From Panulirus ornatus (taxonomy: Eukaryota > Arthropoda > Malacostraca > Decapoda > Palinuridae), in NCBI RefSeq assembly GCF_036320965.1, contig NC_092281.1, positions 9,215,392-9,279,391 on the forward strand: a stretch of 64,000 bases of DNA. The letters run 5' to 3'. A model generated the notes under the pieces. The model ran no database searches. It was not told the DNA's origin and worked only from the letters and a program-made list of their open reading frames with translations. The first letter of the stretch is position 1, and each line of letters begins with the position of its first letter. Of the stretch, positions 38,949 through 50,685 are shown one piece after another. The position numbers were made by a program, and so were the translations under genes.

Positions 38949-39110
38949 ACACACACACACACACACTTTCCCTCTTGTGTTATGTAACAGCTACCGTGTC
39001 TCCGAGGACCTGACCCCCTCCTGTACACTCCCTCCCTCCTGTGTTATGTATCAGGTACCGTACCCAGCTTGTACTCAATCTCCCTCTTGTGACATGTGTC
39101 AATGACCAGC
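38949..39110 (+). repeat. (CA)9 and decayed 50-60-bp repeat
   Basis: CA 38949-38966, then three related segments: TTCCCTCTTGTGTTATGTAA, CTCCCTCCTGTGTTATGTAT and CTCCCTCTTGTGACATGTGT, followed by CAGCTACCGT / CAGGTACCGT / CAATGACC. Confidence 0.75.
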
Positions 39111-39569
39111 TTCTCCACCAAGTCGGACACCAGACTACAGGAAATGACAACAAAAACATATTATAACTTTTGTAGGAGGGCCAACGAAGGCTCAGGTTCA
39201 AACTTTGATGTCAACTTCAAGACCATTGTGAAGCATGACTCTCAGAGCGTCTGGGGTGTGACATGGTAAGGGTAAGAGAGGCAAACTTGACGGTGTGAAA
39301 TGGAAAACGTGAAGGGAGAAGCTGGCAAAAGGAGAAGGAAGAGACGTGAACAGACGGAAGAGTCGGAAAGAGGAAAATGGGTGGAACGGAAGGAGGAAGA
39401 GGGAGAGAGAGAGAGAGAGAGAGAAGGGGAGGCTCGAAAAGAGAGAGAAATGAAATAGAAAGAAGGAAGTGTTTTGAGAGGTCAGGACAAATGTAGTTGT
39501 GGTGAAGAACTGAGACTGGGGCGAGGGGAATAAGTATATAACCCCGTGGACACAGAATATTGTAAATCA

Positions 39570-39571
<2 letters not shown>
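39111..39571. other. Purine-rich spacer
   Basis: Plus strand becomes strongly A/G rich from 39260, with (GA)7 at 39409-39423. No gene seen. Confidence 0.45.

Positions 39572-39628
<57 letters not shown>
39572..39628 (+). repeat. (GA)28 microsatellite
   Basis: Perfect AG array lying 27 bp before the 21-bp element. Confidence 0.98.
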
Positions 39629-39632
<4 letters not shown>

Positions 39633-39654
39633 AAGTAAAGGAAAAGAAAGTTTA

Positions 39655-39845
39655 ACTGCACTAAGTACGACGGTACGACCCTTATCCATAATGTTAGGAT
39701 ACTTCAACGCAACGGTACGATCCTTGTGCATGATTGCAACACCCGTTAACACGACTGTTCGAGCTCTGGATACGATTGCTCGGCCTTTTGACCTTACCCT
39801 TATGGAACAGGTCAAAAGACCAGGCTATGGCAAAGGCTGACATTT
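39655..39845. repeat. 21-bp array element, locus E: left arm plus hairpin
   Basis: Six consecutive 21-bp units (for example TTCAACGCAACGGTACGATC plus C; TTGTGCATGATTGCAACACC plus C) run to the hairpin GGCCTTTTGACCT (39782-39794) / AGGTCAAAAGACC (39809-39821), a 12/13 match around a 14-nt loop. The right arm is missing or unrecognisable. Because 21 is divisible by three, both strands stay open: plus-strand units read TTVRPL-like and minus-strand units RTVVL-like heptads. That is a consequence of unit length, not evidence for a protein. Confidence 0.82.
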
Positions 39846-40400
39846 GCCTAATATCCTGGAGGGTTCATCTTTAAAAAGAATATCTATAAATTGAGTTTCC
39901 AATGTCTTTCCCATCGTCTGAGCCACATAATATTAGAATATCACTAATTTCGTGAACTCAACCGCTCTTCTCATCGCATCTCTTCCTGCTTTTTAAGTTC
40001 TCTTTCTTTCTCCCTCTCTCTCTCTCTTTCACTGACAATTGACGAATACGTTTTCCACAGCAAACACACACAGAAGAAAAGAAAGATATCTGCGATTCGA
40101 CACTCTGGACCGCTGCCTCCACAACAAAAGAAGAAAAGTGTTGTGATTGTCTATTGTTTACCGTCCCTTGAGGCACGGTGCCTCAGTGTCTGCCGCTTGC
40201 ATTAAGAGGAGATGGTGTTGGGTGTGGCAAGTCCACTAGGAACACCGCTGACAACTCTCCCAGACCCGGTAGCCCAGCCAACAGGGAACATACATGAGGA
40301 TCTTCACACCAGTTATGGGTCAGTCTGGACCTTCCCTTGCCACCAAGAGCTTCTTCCTGCCTCAGCTGCTGTCTTCATTGCTTGTCACTTTCTGCTTGTT
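39846..40400. other. Unique spacer
   Basis: No gene recognised. Short (CT)6 at 40014-40026. Confidence 0.45.
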
Positions 40401-41280
40401 ACCTTCTAAATTCAATCTGTTCTTTCTGCTATCATAACGTCCAGTTATATTCTGTTCTTTTTTGCCTTTTTTCTTTTTTTTGTCGTTTCCTGACGTTTTC
40501 GCCTCTAACTTTCTTCAGACTCACGATTCATATTATTTGCTTCTCTCTAGTAGTATGAATGTTACCATTTTTTTCTCTAAAACAATTATAAATGTCTTTT
40601 TTCTCTATTCTCTTCCATTATCATAGCCTCGTTTGATTCCACTGGTCTCTTGCTGTTTGAATTCCTTTGTGCCTCTTTGTGATATCTTTCTTCCCCTCAC
40701 CAGGGCCCCTCTGTGCCACCCTCAGCATCTATATATACACCCATCTACATGTTCTTTCATCTTTTCCGAACACTTCTACCCATTTCACATATTTCTTTTC
40801 AGCTCTAAGCTTTCTATTCATTTCCTTTCTTCCATATTTGTATCACTCGTTCACAGTCAGGCTTATGGTCCTACCTCTGTCATTCACATTCCCTTTTCTC
40901 CCTTTCCTTTTCTTTTCTTCTTTCCTCTGTCTCCTCCTCTTATTGTTGCCCTACCCACCTCGTCCTCCTCCTCCTCTTCCTCCCCCTCCTCTTCCTCTTC
41001 CTTCTCCCCCTCCTTCTCCTCTTACTTCTTCTATTCTCCCATTCTTGAACCAATAACCACTCTTACTATGGTGTTCCCATTTCCCTTCCTTGTTCCTCTT
41101 ATTCTTCAACATCATTTATTTCATCTTGCACTTCCCTTCTCCCGTTCTTTTCTCCTAGCCCTTCTCCACCTCTACCTTCTTATTCAGTTGCTCCTTCCAC
41201 TCCGCTTCACGATCCCCCCCCCCTCCTCCCCCACACCTTCCTTAAACAATTCATCATATAAGGCCCCATATTTACCTTCA
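40401..41280 (+). other. Long pyrimidine-biased tract
   Basis: About 880 bp in which the plus strand is mostly C and T. It includes a near-pure polypyrimidine core of CTCCTC/TTCCTC triplets at 40918-41035 and C-runs at 41213-41226. The 216-codon frame at 40633-41283 (Phe/Leu/Ser/Pro rich) is open because pyrimidine-rich DNA lacks stop codons. Such mirror-symmetric polypyrimidine DNA can form triplexes; that is inference. Confidence 0.75.
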
Positions 41281-42609
41281 TAAGACTCTCTTAGATGTAT
41301 GGGGAAAACCACTTAATTCCGAACACTAAATTTCAGTCCCCATGAGACTTTATTACTTCCCCAGGAGTGAAAAATGTAAAAGAGAGAAAAGTCATTTTTT
41401 ACTAACGTCTGCTTCTTGGGCTGTAGTTTGATTTCATTAACTTCTTAATCAAGATCTGAGACTCAAAGAGACGTATATACACCAAATATATCGTAATAAG
41501 CCATAAGATTTTATCATTGGCACTTTGAACATTCACAGTTTCACACCTTAGATTTATTTGTTTTTCCACAAAGCTCATTGTTGATATGATAAATTTTTGC
41601 TTTCAGATCATTCACTTTCTTCATCTTTCTTTTTTTTTTCTTTCAATCAAATCGAATGGTTGATGTAGTATCTGTGCTTAGTATATATGCACGAACCTGC
41701 ACTATCATTTACGATAGTGATGCATGAGAATTACACAGTGTATGTACACATTTACCTTCAACATCAGTCACACAACACTGTACATCTCGCTCACATTTTA
41801 TCTCTTTTACTTTTCCTTTCACATGCTTGGTTGGTTGTTGGGCTCGAGGCTTTACAAATGGCATGGGTCATTATGGCCGTCAACGTCAAGAGACATAAGA
41901 AAAAACGTAAAATCTTTAACCCACCAACAGAAAAAATAAAAATCTTCAACATGTTCTTCACGTGTTAAAGATGATTTCAGGACTCCCATCTACTCTTGAC
42001 CACGTACACTCTCACTACTTATGTAGCCCTTGCTTTGACTAAGTCGCTCTAGACAAGGTAACACCACCAATATATCAAAATGTCTTTGTAGATACATAAA
42101 AGAATTTCACTACCTTAATAGAGGAAAAAGAAAGTTAATCCTTGATGATATAGACATACTAACAATAAAGTCTTCGAGCTTATTACCTCACATTTTACTC
42201 ACACGTCGTAAAGTCTACTGACTTACTTCCCTGTATCCCACTGACGCAACAACAGCAACAAAAACAAACTGCAGATTTACGGACCACCATTTACCTAACC
42301 CAACAAAAGAGAATCTTAGGATGGGGGCCAACTAGCGTTCAAGAGGAAGAGGCTCAGAAAATCATTAAAACATAATTATGAGATGATTAACGATTAGTAT
42401 GATACAATCTATTTGTGATGGTGATTCGTGTGTATCAAAACCCATTATTGAACTGATTCAGTTAATCAGTGTTTGGCCCGATACACCATCATGCATAAGG
42501 GTTTGGTATTACTATAAGTATAGAGTCATTGAAGTCTTAGAAGTGTAGAATGTGTTCAGAATCCGTTCAGAAGCATCTGTACCTGTTATCTCTAACAGTG
42601 TTTTTCATA

Positions 42610-42613
<4 letters not shown>
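41281..42613. other. AT-rich unique spacer
   Basis: No array and no recognisable gene. A 93-codon frame at 41687-41968 has no domain. Confidence 0.45.
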
Positions 42614-42697
<84 letters not shown>

Positions 42698-42720
42698 ACT
42701 CTTCCTCCTCCTCCTCCTCT
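42614..42720 (+). repeat. (CT)40 followed by (CTC)6
   Basis: CT 42614-42694, then CAACTCTT and CCTCCTCCTCCTCCTCT. Confidence 0.98.
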
Positions 42721-42920
42721 CACTCTATTTTTTCCCTTTCTCCTTCATCAGCCCCCTGTAACCAACTTCTACCCTTGAATAGAATTCCCAGCTGAGGAAG
42801 ATCAAGATAACTAATATATAGTTCACTTAGTCTTCACGTACGCGTTCACTTAGTCTGACCCGACCATTGTGCTCCCTTCCCCTCATGGATCCCTCACACC
42901 ACCCTGGCCTCTACTCCAAA

Positions 42921-42921
<1 letters not shown>
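42721..42921. other. Unique spacer
   Basis: Small direct repeat GTTCACTTAGTC at 42821 and 42845. Confidence 0.5.

Positions 42922-42966
<45 letters not shown>
42922..42966 (+). repeat. (CA)22 microsatellite
   Basis: Perfect CA array. Confidence 0.98.
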
Positions 42967-42968
<2 letters not shown>

Positions 42969-43104
42969 GTGCATTCATGATACCTTCAACGTGTGTGTCT
43001 TAAATTCCGTCGGAACACCTTCGGTTGTTTTTCAGATGGTTCTCGAGGGTTTCAATGACCCAGCAAAAAGATGAAGGTAGCATGAGATGGGCAAATAGTA
43101 TTCA

Positions 43105-43245
43105 CGCAGGAGGGTATGTGTGAGAATGGTTAGATACAAACAAACACAGACATAAACATACAGAAAGTCTACAAGGGGAGGTATATATGAGAAAAGGGGG
43201 GTACAAACAAACATATATATACGTAAGCCAAAACAGAAACATACA
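43105..43245 (+). repeat. Diverged 65-70-bp tandem duplication
   Basis: GGAGGGTATGTGTGAGAATG...GATACAAACAAACACAGACA and GGAGGTATATATGAGAAAAG...GTACAAACAAACATATATA are successive related halves. Confidence 0.65.
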
Positions 43246-43816
43246 TTCATACGTATAGTCACAATACACAAAAACTAAAGCAAGTATTTTACACATACTG
43301 ATAGAAAGCATATGCATAAACTTCCAGGCTATGTATGACTACACTTGATGTGTTTTATACAAAATGTACCTGATTTTAAATCAGAGTCAATTTGGTGGAT
43401 GGATGTAGGCAGCTGACACTAACTTACTAACGAGTCCTGAGCAAATTGTCACCAGTGAATGATATACAGGTGAATCATGAATACGCAGTAGTTAGTCAGT
43501 GAGAGGCGATTACGTAGCGACTGACTCGTGAGTGACATGCGAATGAGAGGTGAGTAAGAGATCAGGGGCTCCAGGATGTTGGTAGCTGTCAGGACCTCCA
43601 TCCATTAGGTCGATCACACGTCGCTGGTTCATTAGCAACGTTCACTGGCTAACAGAGGGTGACAGTGAACTTCGAACTGCTATAACAGCTGACGCATATT
43701 GACGTCTGCGTATAATGGCTACACCTCTGCCTCCCCCTCTCAAGTCCTAAGGTTTCCATTGCTATCTGTGTCGTCTGATGTATTCGGATCACCCTCGGTC
43801 CTGCGCTGGCAACACA
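43246..43816. other. Unique spacer
   Basis: GTGAG, GTGAC and GACTGAC words recur at 43450-43560. The GTGAGTAAG at 43555 sits among these and is not supported as a splice donor. Confidence 0.45.
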
Positions 43817-43960
43817 GCTCTCGGGTCAGCCAGGAAGCTCCGACTCCAGTACAATCTGGACTGACCTGGGTCAGCCAGAGATCTACGACTGGACTGACCT
43901 GGGTCAGCCAGTGACCTACTGCTCTAGGAAAGTGTGACACTGACCTGGGTCTCACCATAA
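43817..43960 (+). repeat. 33-bp repeat with TGACCTGGGTCA palindrome
   Basis: CTGACCTGGGTCAGCCAG occurs at 43861 and 43894 (33-bp spacing), with a decayed upstream relative (CTCGGGTCAGCCAGGAAG, 43819) and a downstream TGACCTGGGTCT at 43941. TGACCT followed at once by GGGTCA is a back-to-back pair of nuclear-receptor-type half-sites. The AGGTCA-type word also builds the 21-bp element hairpins. Confidence 0.85.
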
Positions 43961-44842
43961 GACCCAACCTCTGCAGTCTATATCTACACGTCAATAAGAG
44001 GCTGCAGCTCCACACACCACAACATCTTTAGAAAAGTTAGAGTACGAAACACCAGCGACGTAAGACACATCCAAAGATAAGGGAGGAGTTGCTAAGCAAT
44101 AACAGAAGGCAGGACTTCGATAACACTCCAACAATGTCCTTCAAGCATTGGCAAAGAACGCGCCAAAGTGAAAACATAACCATATCTAAGACCCCCATCT
44201 CTTCTTCCTTCCTCCATCTGCACTACCCCAGTTGCTGCACAGTGAGCATGAAGCAATATGCTCGTCTAATGCGGCCATGATGGAGAATGTGTGGTGTGGG
44301 GCTCTTAAAAGATGTTGTCCCAGCCTTCCGAATGCAATAACTGAAGATCGAGTCATTACGTTGTATTGCACTAGAAGTCTCTCACATGAAAAAAATAAAG
44401 ATAATTTCCTTTTCTCTGATCACGAGTGTCGGTTTTTGAGTTGGCTTCAACGCTGTGCCAACGAACGCTGGTAATCGCCACTTGGATAGAGAAGAAAAAT
44501 GATTCAGCTAACACAAAGCACTCAGGAACTACCCAAAGAAACATGAAAAAAGTCAGCATGTGTTAAACCTGACCTTCTTCACTCTAAACTGAATTTCCTT
44601 TCCCTCTTACCTTCTCTTTTCCTCCTAATTCACTTGAGCTAAACTTTGTGAATATCTCCTCTTGTATAAACAACAATATTGTCAACACAATGCCGTTGCT
44701 TTTAGCGAGGAGACTGCGCTTGAAGTGTTCTGTTTGCACTAACCGTGAACTAGATACAATGTATTTTGCTACATATCAACATACACTTCGAAAGGAAGAT
44801 TATGTATCGTCCATCATTAGATTGTCTTCATAATCCAACAAC
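43961..44842. other. Unique spacer
   Basis: No array or recognisable gene. Short frames only. Confidence 0.5.
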
Positions 44843-45051
44843 ATAACTATGTACATAAATACATACATACATGCATTCATACATGCATACATGCATTCAT
44901 ACATACATATGCTTACATATGTACATGCATGCAAACATACGTACATATACATACATACATTATCATACATACGTACATACATACATAGATACATTCATGC
45001 ATACATACGTACACACATCATACATACATACATAAATCATACATTCATACA

Positions 45052-45085
<34 letters not shown>

Positions 45086-45176
45086 CATAGGTACACACAC
45101 CATACATGCATACATATATACATACATACATACAGACATACATACATACACACATCATACATACATACATACATAA
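44843..45176 (+). repeat. (CATA)n imperfect tetranucleotide field
   Basis: About 330 bp of ACATACAT with embedded TGCATTCATACATGCA blocks and CACACATCATACAT copies (about 45010, 45090 and 45150). The array is open on both strands because its stop-codon content is low. Confidence 0.96.
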
Positions 45177-48100
45177 ATGAATATATTTCTTGATACCATA
45201 TGATGAATTTCTTTTGCTTTTTATCAAGCGTAAAATTAGTATGTTTTAATATAAGTTCCGCGTTAGACTTTCCGCTCGAAAAGGTACCAAGAGAAACACC
45301 AGCCAACACCTGGGGGAGAAAGGTGTTAAATTACACAACAATAGCGCACCTTGGTTTAACCCCAGGCTTTTATTTCGCTCTAAATCTCCTTCTCCTTCCT
45401 TAACCTTCACTGCAGATATGATCTGCATGCCATAAAGTCTACGGTCCCGCACACCCGTGTTTCACTAGCGAGAAAGTCTACGGAGACCGCACTTCACGTT
45501 TCACTATAATATTCTATGGTAGGAAATACTTACCTCCAGTTTTAAACCAGGTTAGACTTGGTTGATTTTCCTGAAGTATTAGCTCTTAGTGAACTAGTAG
45601 GGTCTTTAAACTAATGAGTTAGTAAGGACAGGTAGACTTTCTTTATAATCTTTTAGGACACGTTAATAGCGACATAAACATCTCATTACTTCTAGGTAGA
45701 ATGTATAGGTGTATTATCCTGTACACATGCATTTACATAATAGTGGAGAAGTTACAAGTTACCGAATATCTTAGTCATGAAACAATCCCATAAAGGCACA
45801 TTAGTAACTAATTATGAGCATAAAGAACGAAGAGATAGTGGGGAAGATAATGGAAATATGATCCAGTCCAAACGCGTACATATTCATGAGTTGAGGTTTG
45901 CTCATGAGGTTATTTTCTGGTATCACAAGCACATTCTACTGAAAAAAGGAACTTGGAGTGCGACACAACCCCTATAAAGAGCCATTTAATGACAAATGAG
46001 AAATAAAGATACGGAGAAACAGATGAAAAGGAATAAAGGAAAAACAGTTTTCTTCTCAGGAAACAATATATGTGAAGGATGATCATAGAATACTAAAGTG
46101 AAACTGTGATTGCAATAATGTTTCCTTTCTAAGTTCTGTGAAGCAGCGTACCACGGGTGAGGTTTAATCTCGTAGAATGGGAATGCAAGCATATGATATA
46201 TCTCTCCAAGGAATAAGACTCGATTCAAAGGTCTTTGGTGTATTTTGCTAACACAGGTACTGACTACATGAGATCTGGATGCCAGAATAAGATACAGAGG
46301 TTTGAAGTGAAGACAGGCATTATCATAATATGAAATGTGATGCTTCACAGAATACACGACACGATCGGATAAAAATACGAAAACTATCAAGGCCTTGAAA
46401 AGAGAGAAGTAGAGGAAGGATAGCAGAAGTAGAGAAAAGTGTTTTTTCGTTTTAAGTTTGACGAGATATATTGCTAAGTAATCTATATTTCGAAAGGCAT
46501 ATCAACCAGGTTCATGTCCTCATGTTCCTGGAGATAAATCTATCTCTACCTTCCTTGACTTTTAACTGGAGTATACTGGCTCTTCGAACTGAAGAATTGC
46601 ATGAGGGGGGGATTTTGGAGGTCGGATGTAAAACAAAAACCCTCATACTTTTACCCAAGGTGCTACAGTGTAAACAATTCACGTATTCTCTTGACCACTG
46701 AGGATGAATCACACAGAGCAGTACGATATGTAGTTCAGTACACATGACAGAATTCAACACGGTCCCTCCATACTAGGAGAATGAGCCGGTTCTAAAAAGA
46801 TACGAAGATCTTTATCAACACTTTTCGTGATAACATTGCACCCGTTGAAAACCATCAAATATTGTTTTTATGAAAATTAGTTTCTTGTAAGTTTATGGAA
46901 ATTTCTTTAAAATGGAATAAAGGCAATGTTGAAACCAGATGGCCCCTTTAGTCTGATATCTCTATGAGTAGTCCTAGTTAAGGGAAAAAATCTAAAGTAA
47001 TAGTCCAATATAAGACTCCTTGGTAGGTTTCTTATGGGCGTGTTTTACGAGGTAAAGTTTACTAACATATTCGCTTCTTCATGATTATGCAAGTAGAAGT
47101 TATAAACTTACGCCTTTCAGGGTTATGTAAGGCAATTTCATGAAAATTAGAATCATCGTCTTTGTGAGGGTCAGAATCAGTAGTGAACACCATACCATAC
47201 TCATCCTACCTATATCCAGTCAGTATTGTATCGTCTGTTTTCTTCCTGATAGTAAGCAAACTATGACAGATCAGCAGTGATCATTCTAACATCTTCAGAA
47301 CCACTTTCATTTAACGTTCATCTGGTTTCAGAGTTTTCTAAAGGTTCGTTTCTGAGGATCGTGTATATGTCTTAAAGAAAATGAAGTCAGTATAGGTGAT
47401 GTTAAGAGATTTGATGCACAGAGTGATGTGAGCTGTGCCTGAAAGCAGATTGCTTAAGACACAGAGGAGTCAGCTGATGCGTTGGAGCAGGAAATATCAT
47501 AGAAAACTAAACTCCGTGAATGTCAGTCGGCAAGGGTGCGTTGTGTATGCTAGAGATAAAGTCTTCTCTCCCTCGGTGTAGAGGTTCTATAATGATGATA
47601 ACTTATCACATTGCCAACATACGATGAAATCATGATATATATGAATAGTTTTGTAAGGCAATCAATCAGTATACATTGTCCTTAAATACCATGAGGATGA
47701 AACATCACAAACGCCCAATTCGATATTCTCGATATTCTTTTCATAAAGATCTTAATATCTGAAGCCGACATACTCTTCCTTTCTTCGTTCCACAGCCACT
47801 GAAGAAAGCTGAATTTGACACTTTTTGTGTATATTGTATGAGACTCATACACCATTATCTTCAATGTCTGTAGCGGAGTTCGGTTTGAACGCTTTTGATA
47901 TTGTCGACCTTGCTCATTTTTTTCCCCCAGTACTTCACACCTTTAGGTGATTGATATGTAGACAGACCCGTTGTGTTATCATCCTGTTATTCGAACGATC
48001 ACACAACATTTATTCACTACGAGGACGGAATGTCACAGAGTATATTATTACAATTTAACGCCACTGCGCACACTTATGCAAAGGATATTAAATAGAAATT

Positions 48101-49071
48101 TATTCATGTCTGTCATCAGCTGCTCAGGTAAATGGAAATTTTATGCTTGCGTGGGGGAAAATGTTGGCCATAAAAGCCCACCTAAAAATGTTGTAGAATG
48201 ATTGGTTATCGAGGTAAATACATATTTTATGAAAACTCTGAATGAAAAACGCATATTAACTCATTAATGTCAACAGATAAGGGCAACTTTCATAAACCAG
48301 TCTACGCTGTTGTAAACCATGATAGATCAACAACCTGATCATATACGATGATGATGTATTCGAAACAATGCAAAAATAGAATTAGATCATCATTCAGATA
48401 TAAAAGAAAACATTAAAAAGAAAGCATTAGACAACACTAGATTAGAGGAGTGTGGTGAATATGTTTTTAGTATACTGTCCAGTCCCTCAGAATGCTGAAA
48501 TCATACGAACACTTAGACTTGCAACAGTATGTAAACATAACTTGTTTAAAACTGGTCATGAAAAATCTAGACTGAGGACTTGCAAGCACAACGCTTGCGT
48601 CCCAGGACGCATGTAACTCCATTGTACATAAATGTTTCCATCGTCTGGTTCCTGGACTTCACCTGTATCGGAACGGTATATTTCCTAAGCTAGAAATGGA
48701 TTGTTCGCTTTCTAATTCTAGTTAGCATTACTTTATCTTCCATTTCCAAGCATCTCGTCGTTCTTTTCATAAATCCTTTCCACCCAGACGATAGTCCAGC
48801 ATCATCAAAGATATATTTCCAGACTTAAACTTCAAGAGGGACAGAATCCGTCTCTTATGGTGACGACGAAGATCTAAGATCTCGGGTTAATCATGGAAGA
48901 GAAAGATATACTTTGGTCAACTTTGGTCCTGGATTTTCTCTCTGGCTGAGGTGGTTTAACGGAGCTTTGGTTGGGCGGGTCGACTCGAGGGTTGAATGAG
49001 ATGAGGAAAGTTTCATTAAGTTTCTGACTTGTATTGAAGCGGTTCGATTGAAACGAGAAGTTTGGAAGAGC

Positions 49072-49074
<3 letters not shown>
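45177..49074. other. Longest repeat-poor stretch, no gene recognised
   Basis: Nearly 4 kb without an array. Open frames are short (up to 134 codons, minus 46390-45986) and without recognisable domains. AAAGTCTACGG...CCGCAC words occur twice near 45436 and 45474 (GTCTACGGTCCCGCAC / GTCTACGGAGACCGCAC). If the window hides low-copy regulatory DNA or an exon, this is where the background is cleanest. Confidence 0.5.

Positions 49075-49135
<61 letters not shown>
49075..49135 (+). repeat. (CT)30 microsatellite
   Basis: Perfect CT array. Confidence 0.98.
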
Positions 49136-49137
<2 letters not shown>

Positions 49138-49640
49138 CTGCATGGGTCACCAGACAAACAAATGGAAATAAACGAGCCAGAGAGAATTTTGAAACGCATC
49201 AAAGCAAAGCTAACGATCCGGAACATATAAACCATCACGAGAGGTTGAAAGAACTCGACCTTCACAGTCGAGAAAGAAGAAGAAAGAGATGCGTGAAAAT
49301 ATATACATGGCAGCAAATACAGAGAATAAAGGATATCTTTTTTCCCCTTATCTGTGAGCATCTTAGCAAGGAAGATACAGACTTACCAAGTCTGAAATGA
49401 TACTTAAACACATACGAAGAAGACGTGAGATGAAGATATACGTGTTTCTGTGAGTAAAATGAAATCTGGATCATCTAAAAGAAAACTAGATTGATGGTTG
49501 ACGACAATCTCTGATGAACCTCAGAATAACAACTATGTAAACTGCATGACCGTAGATGAGAGAAGCGGCATAATCATATGTGGTGAGCGCTACGCGCTGG
49601 CCCTGCTATTCTGGCAAAGTCTCCTCGTAAAACACTTGTA
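49136..49640. other. Unique spacer
   Basis: Purine-rich sequence 49140-49460 with no recognisable coding. A 112-codon frame from the CT array is compositional. Confidence 0.45.
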
Positions 49641-49800
49641 GGGAGGTGGTAGCTTGGCACTCTCTCTCTCTCTCTACCACACACTATCATCACCGACCCA
49701 CCCTCCCTCCCTCTCTCATAGGGAGGTGGTAGCTTGGCACTCTCTCTCTCTCTCCACCACACACTATCATCACCGACCCACCCTCCCTCCCTCGCTCACA
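49641..49800 (+). repeat. Recent 80-bp tandem duplication
   Basis: Two adjacent 80-bp copies (49641-49720 and 49721-49800) begin GGGAGGTGGTAGCTTGGCAC, contain a short (CT)n and CACACACTATCATCACCGAC, and end in a CCCTCC run. I count three differences, so identity is about 96%. The internal CT tract is equally long in both, arguing for a very recent event. Confidence 0.97.
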
Positions 49801-50207
49801 AACCCTCTGCTGCTACTCTCCATATTAAGGTGTAGCAGGAGGAGGTGCATCTCTTTTAATAATACCGGCCTCCACCGCCTCCCACAGAGCTAGATGCATA
49901 GCTGCTGTTTTTCGTCTTCCCTCACTCCGACGTTTTTCATCACGGGACAATGAATCTCCTGGGTCAGAAACATGACCTGGACTTAGTGGAAGTAATGAGT
50001 TCTTACCATGATATGACAGTCAATAGATTACGCTTCCTCCCATCTGTTTATGATGGCTTAAGGGTAGCGATATCTCATTATGCTTTGAGGGGAATGTTAT
50101 GTCTCTATCTCTGGTGAGTTAAGAAGAGCTTGAGTTTCCTTTTCTCCTCCTGCTTTCATCAGCTGCTTTACTTATAGGGTTCGTGAGGTGTATGTGGTCT
50201 TGATTCC
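49801..50207. other. Unique spacer
   Basis: Nothing recognised. Confidence 0.5.
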
Positions 50208-50409
50208 TTGAGTACGAAGGTTCGAAATTTCAAAGTAGAAGGTACGACCTTTGAGCACGATGGTTTGACTTTTAAACACAACGGTATGACCTTTAAGCAT
50301 GACAGCCACCTGACCCTTGGGTTTCATGGTTTGGCCTTTGACCTGTCTCGTACAGGTCAGGCCAAAGGTCGTGTTAACTCATCCGAGGGTCATAACGTCG
50401 TGTTCAAGG
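50208..50409. repeat. 21-bp array element, locus F: complete two-armed palindromic copy
   Basis: Left arm: units at 50208, 50229, 50250, 50271, 50292 (24 bp) and 50316, such as TTTGAGCACGATGGTTTGAC plus T. Centre: TTGGCCTTTGACCTGT (50331-50346), loop CTCGT, ACAGGTCAGGCCAA (50352-50365); the stem is complete except for two unpaired bases. Right arm: two 21-bp units in reverse complement at 50368 and 50389 (GGTCATAACGTCGTGTTCAA plus G). This is the clearest example of the layout: direct 21-mers, hairpin, inverted 21-mers. The left arm has six units and the right two, so the palindrome is asymmetric. No transposase or other protein is adjacent. Confidence 0.85.
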
Positions 50410-50685
50410 GGATGAAGCACATCAGTCATAAATACTCGGGAATACTAGAGCTTTATGTTTCTTATCTCTTATCACTATTATCATCTTTTCATTATCTGAT
50501 CTGTTATCACTATTATCATATTATCATCATCTTATCTATTATTCCATGAGAAGAATCAGGTGTAGGCAGCCTGTTAACTCAATTACATCCACGCCATTCT
50601 GGCATACACACTAGCTTGATTCAAGTGAAAAAAACAATTTCTCCAACCACACCGCAACCGAAATCACATACAAGCACAACCATGT
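50410..50685. other. Spacer with short ATTATCA runs
   Basis: TTATCACTATTATCAT occurs twice (50467 and 50504), a 37-bp spaced repeat. Nothing else. Confidence 0.5.

Noticed and set aside
40633..41283. 216-codon plus-strand frame, the longest in the window
   Set aside because: It lies entirely in a pyrimidine-rich tract where stop codons cannot occur often, and its composition is Phe/Leu/Ser/Pro with poly-Ser from CTC triplets. No domain or splice signals.
43540..43570. Splice donor GTGAGTAAG at 43555
   Set aside because: It lies in a stretch of repeated GTGAG/GTGAC words and no open exon precedes it.
44843..45176. CRISPR-like or gene-like structure in the CATA field
   Set aside because: Spacing is irregular and the sequence is a simple tetranucleotide repeat in a eukaryotic background.
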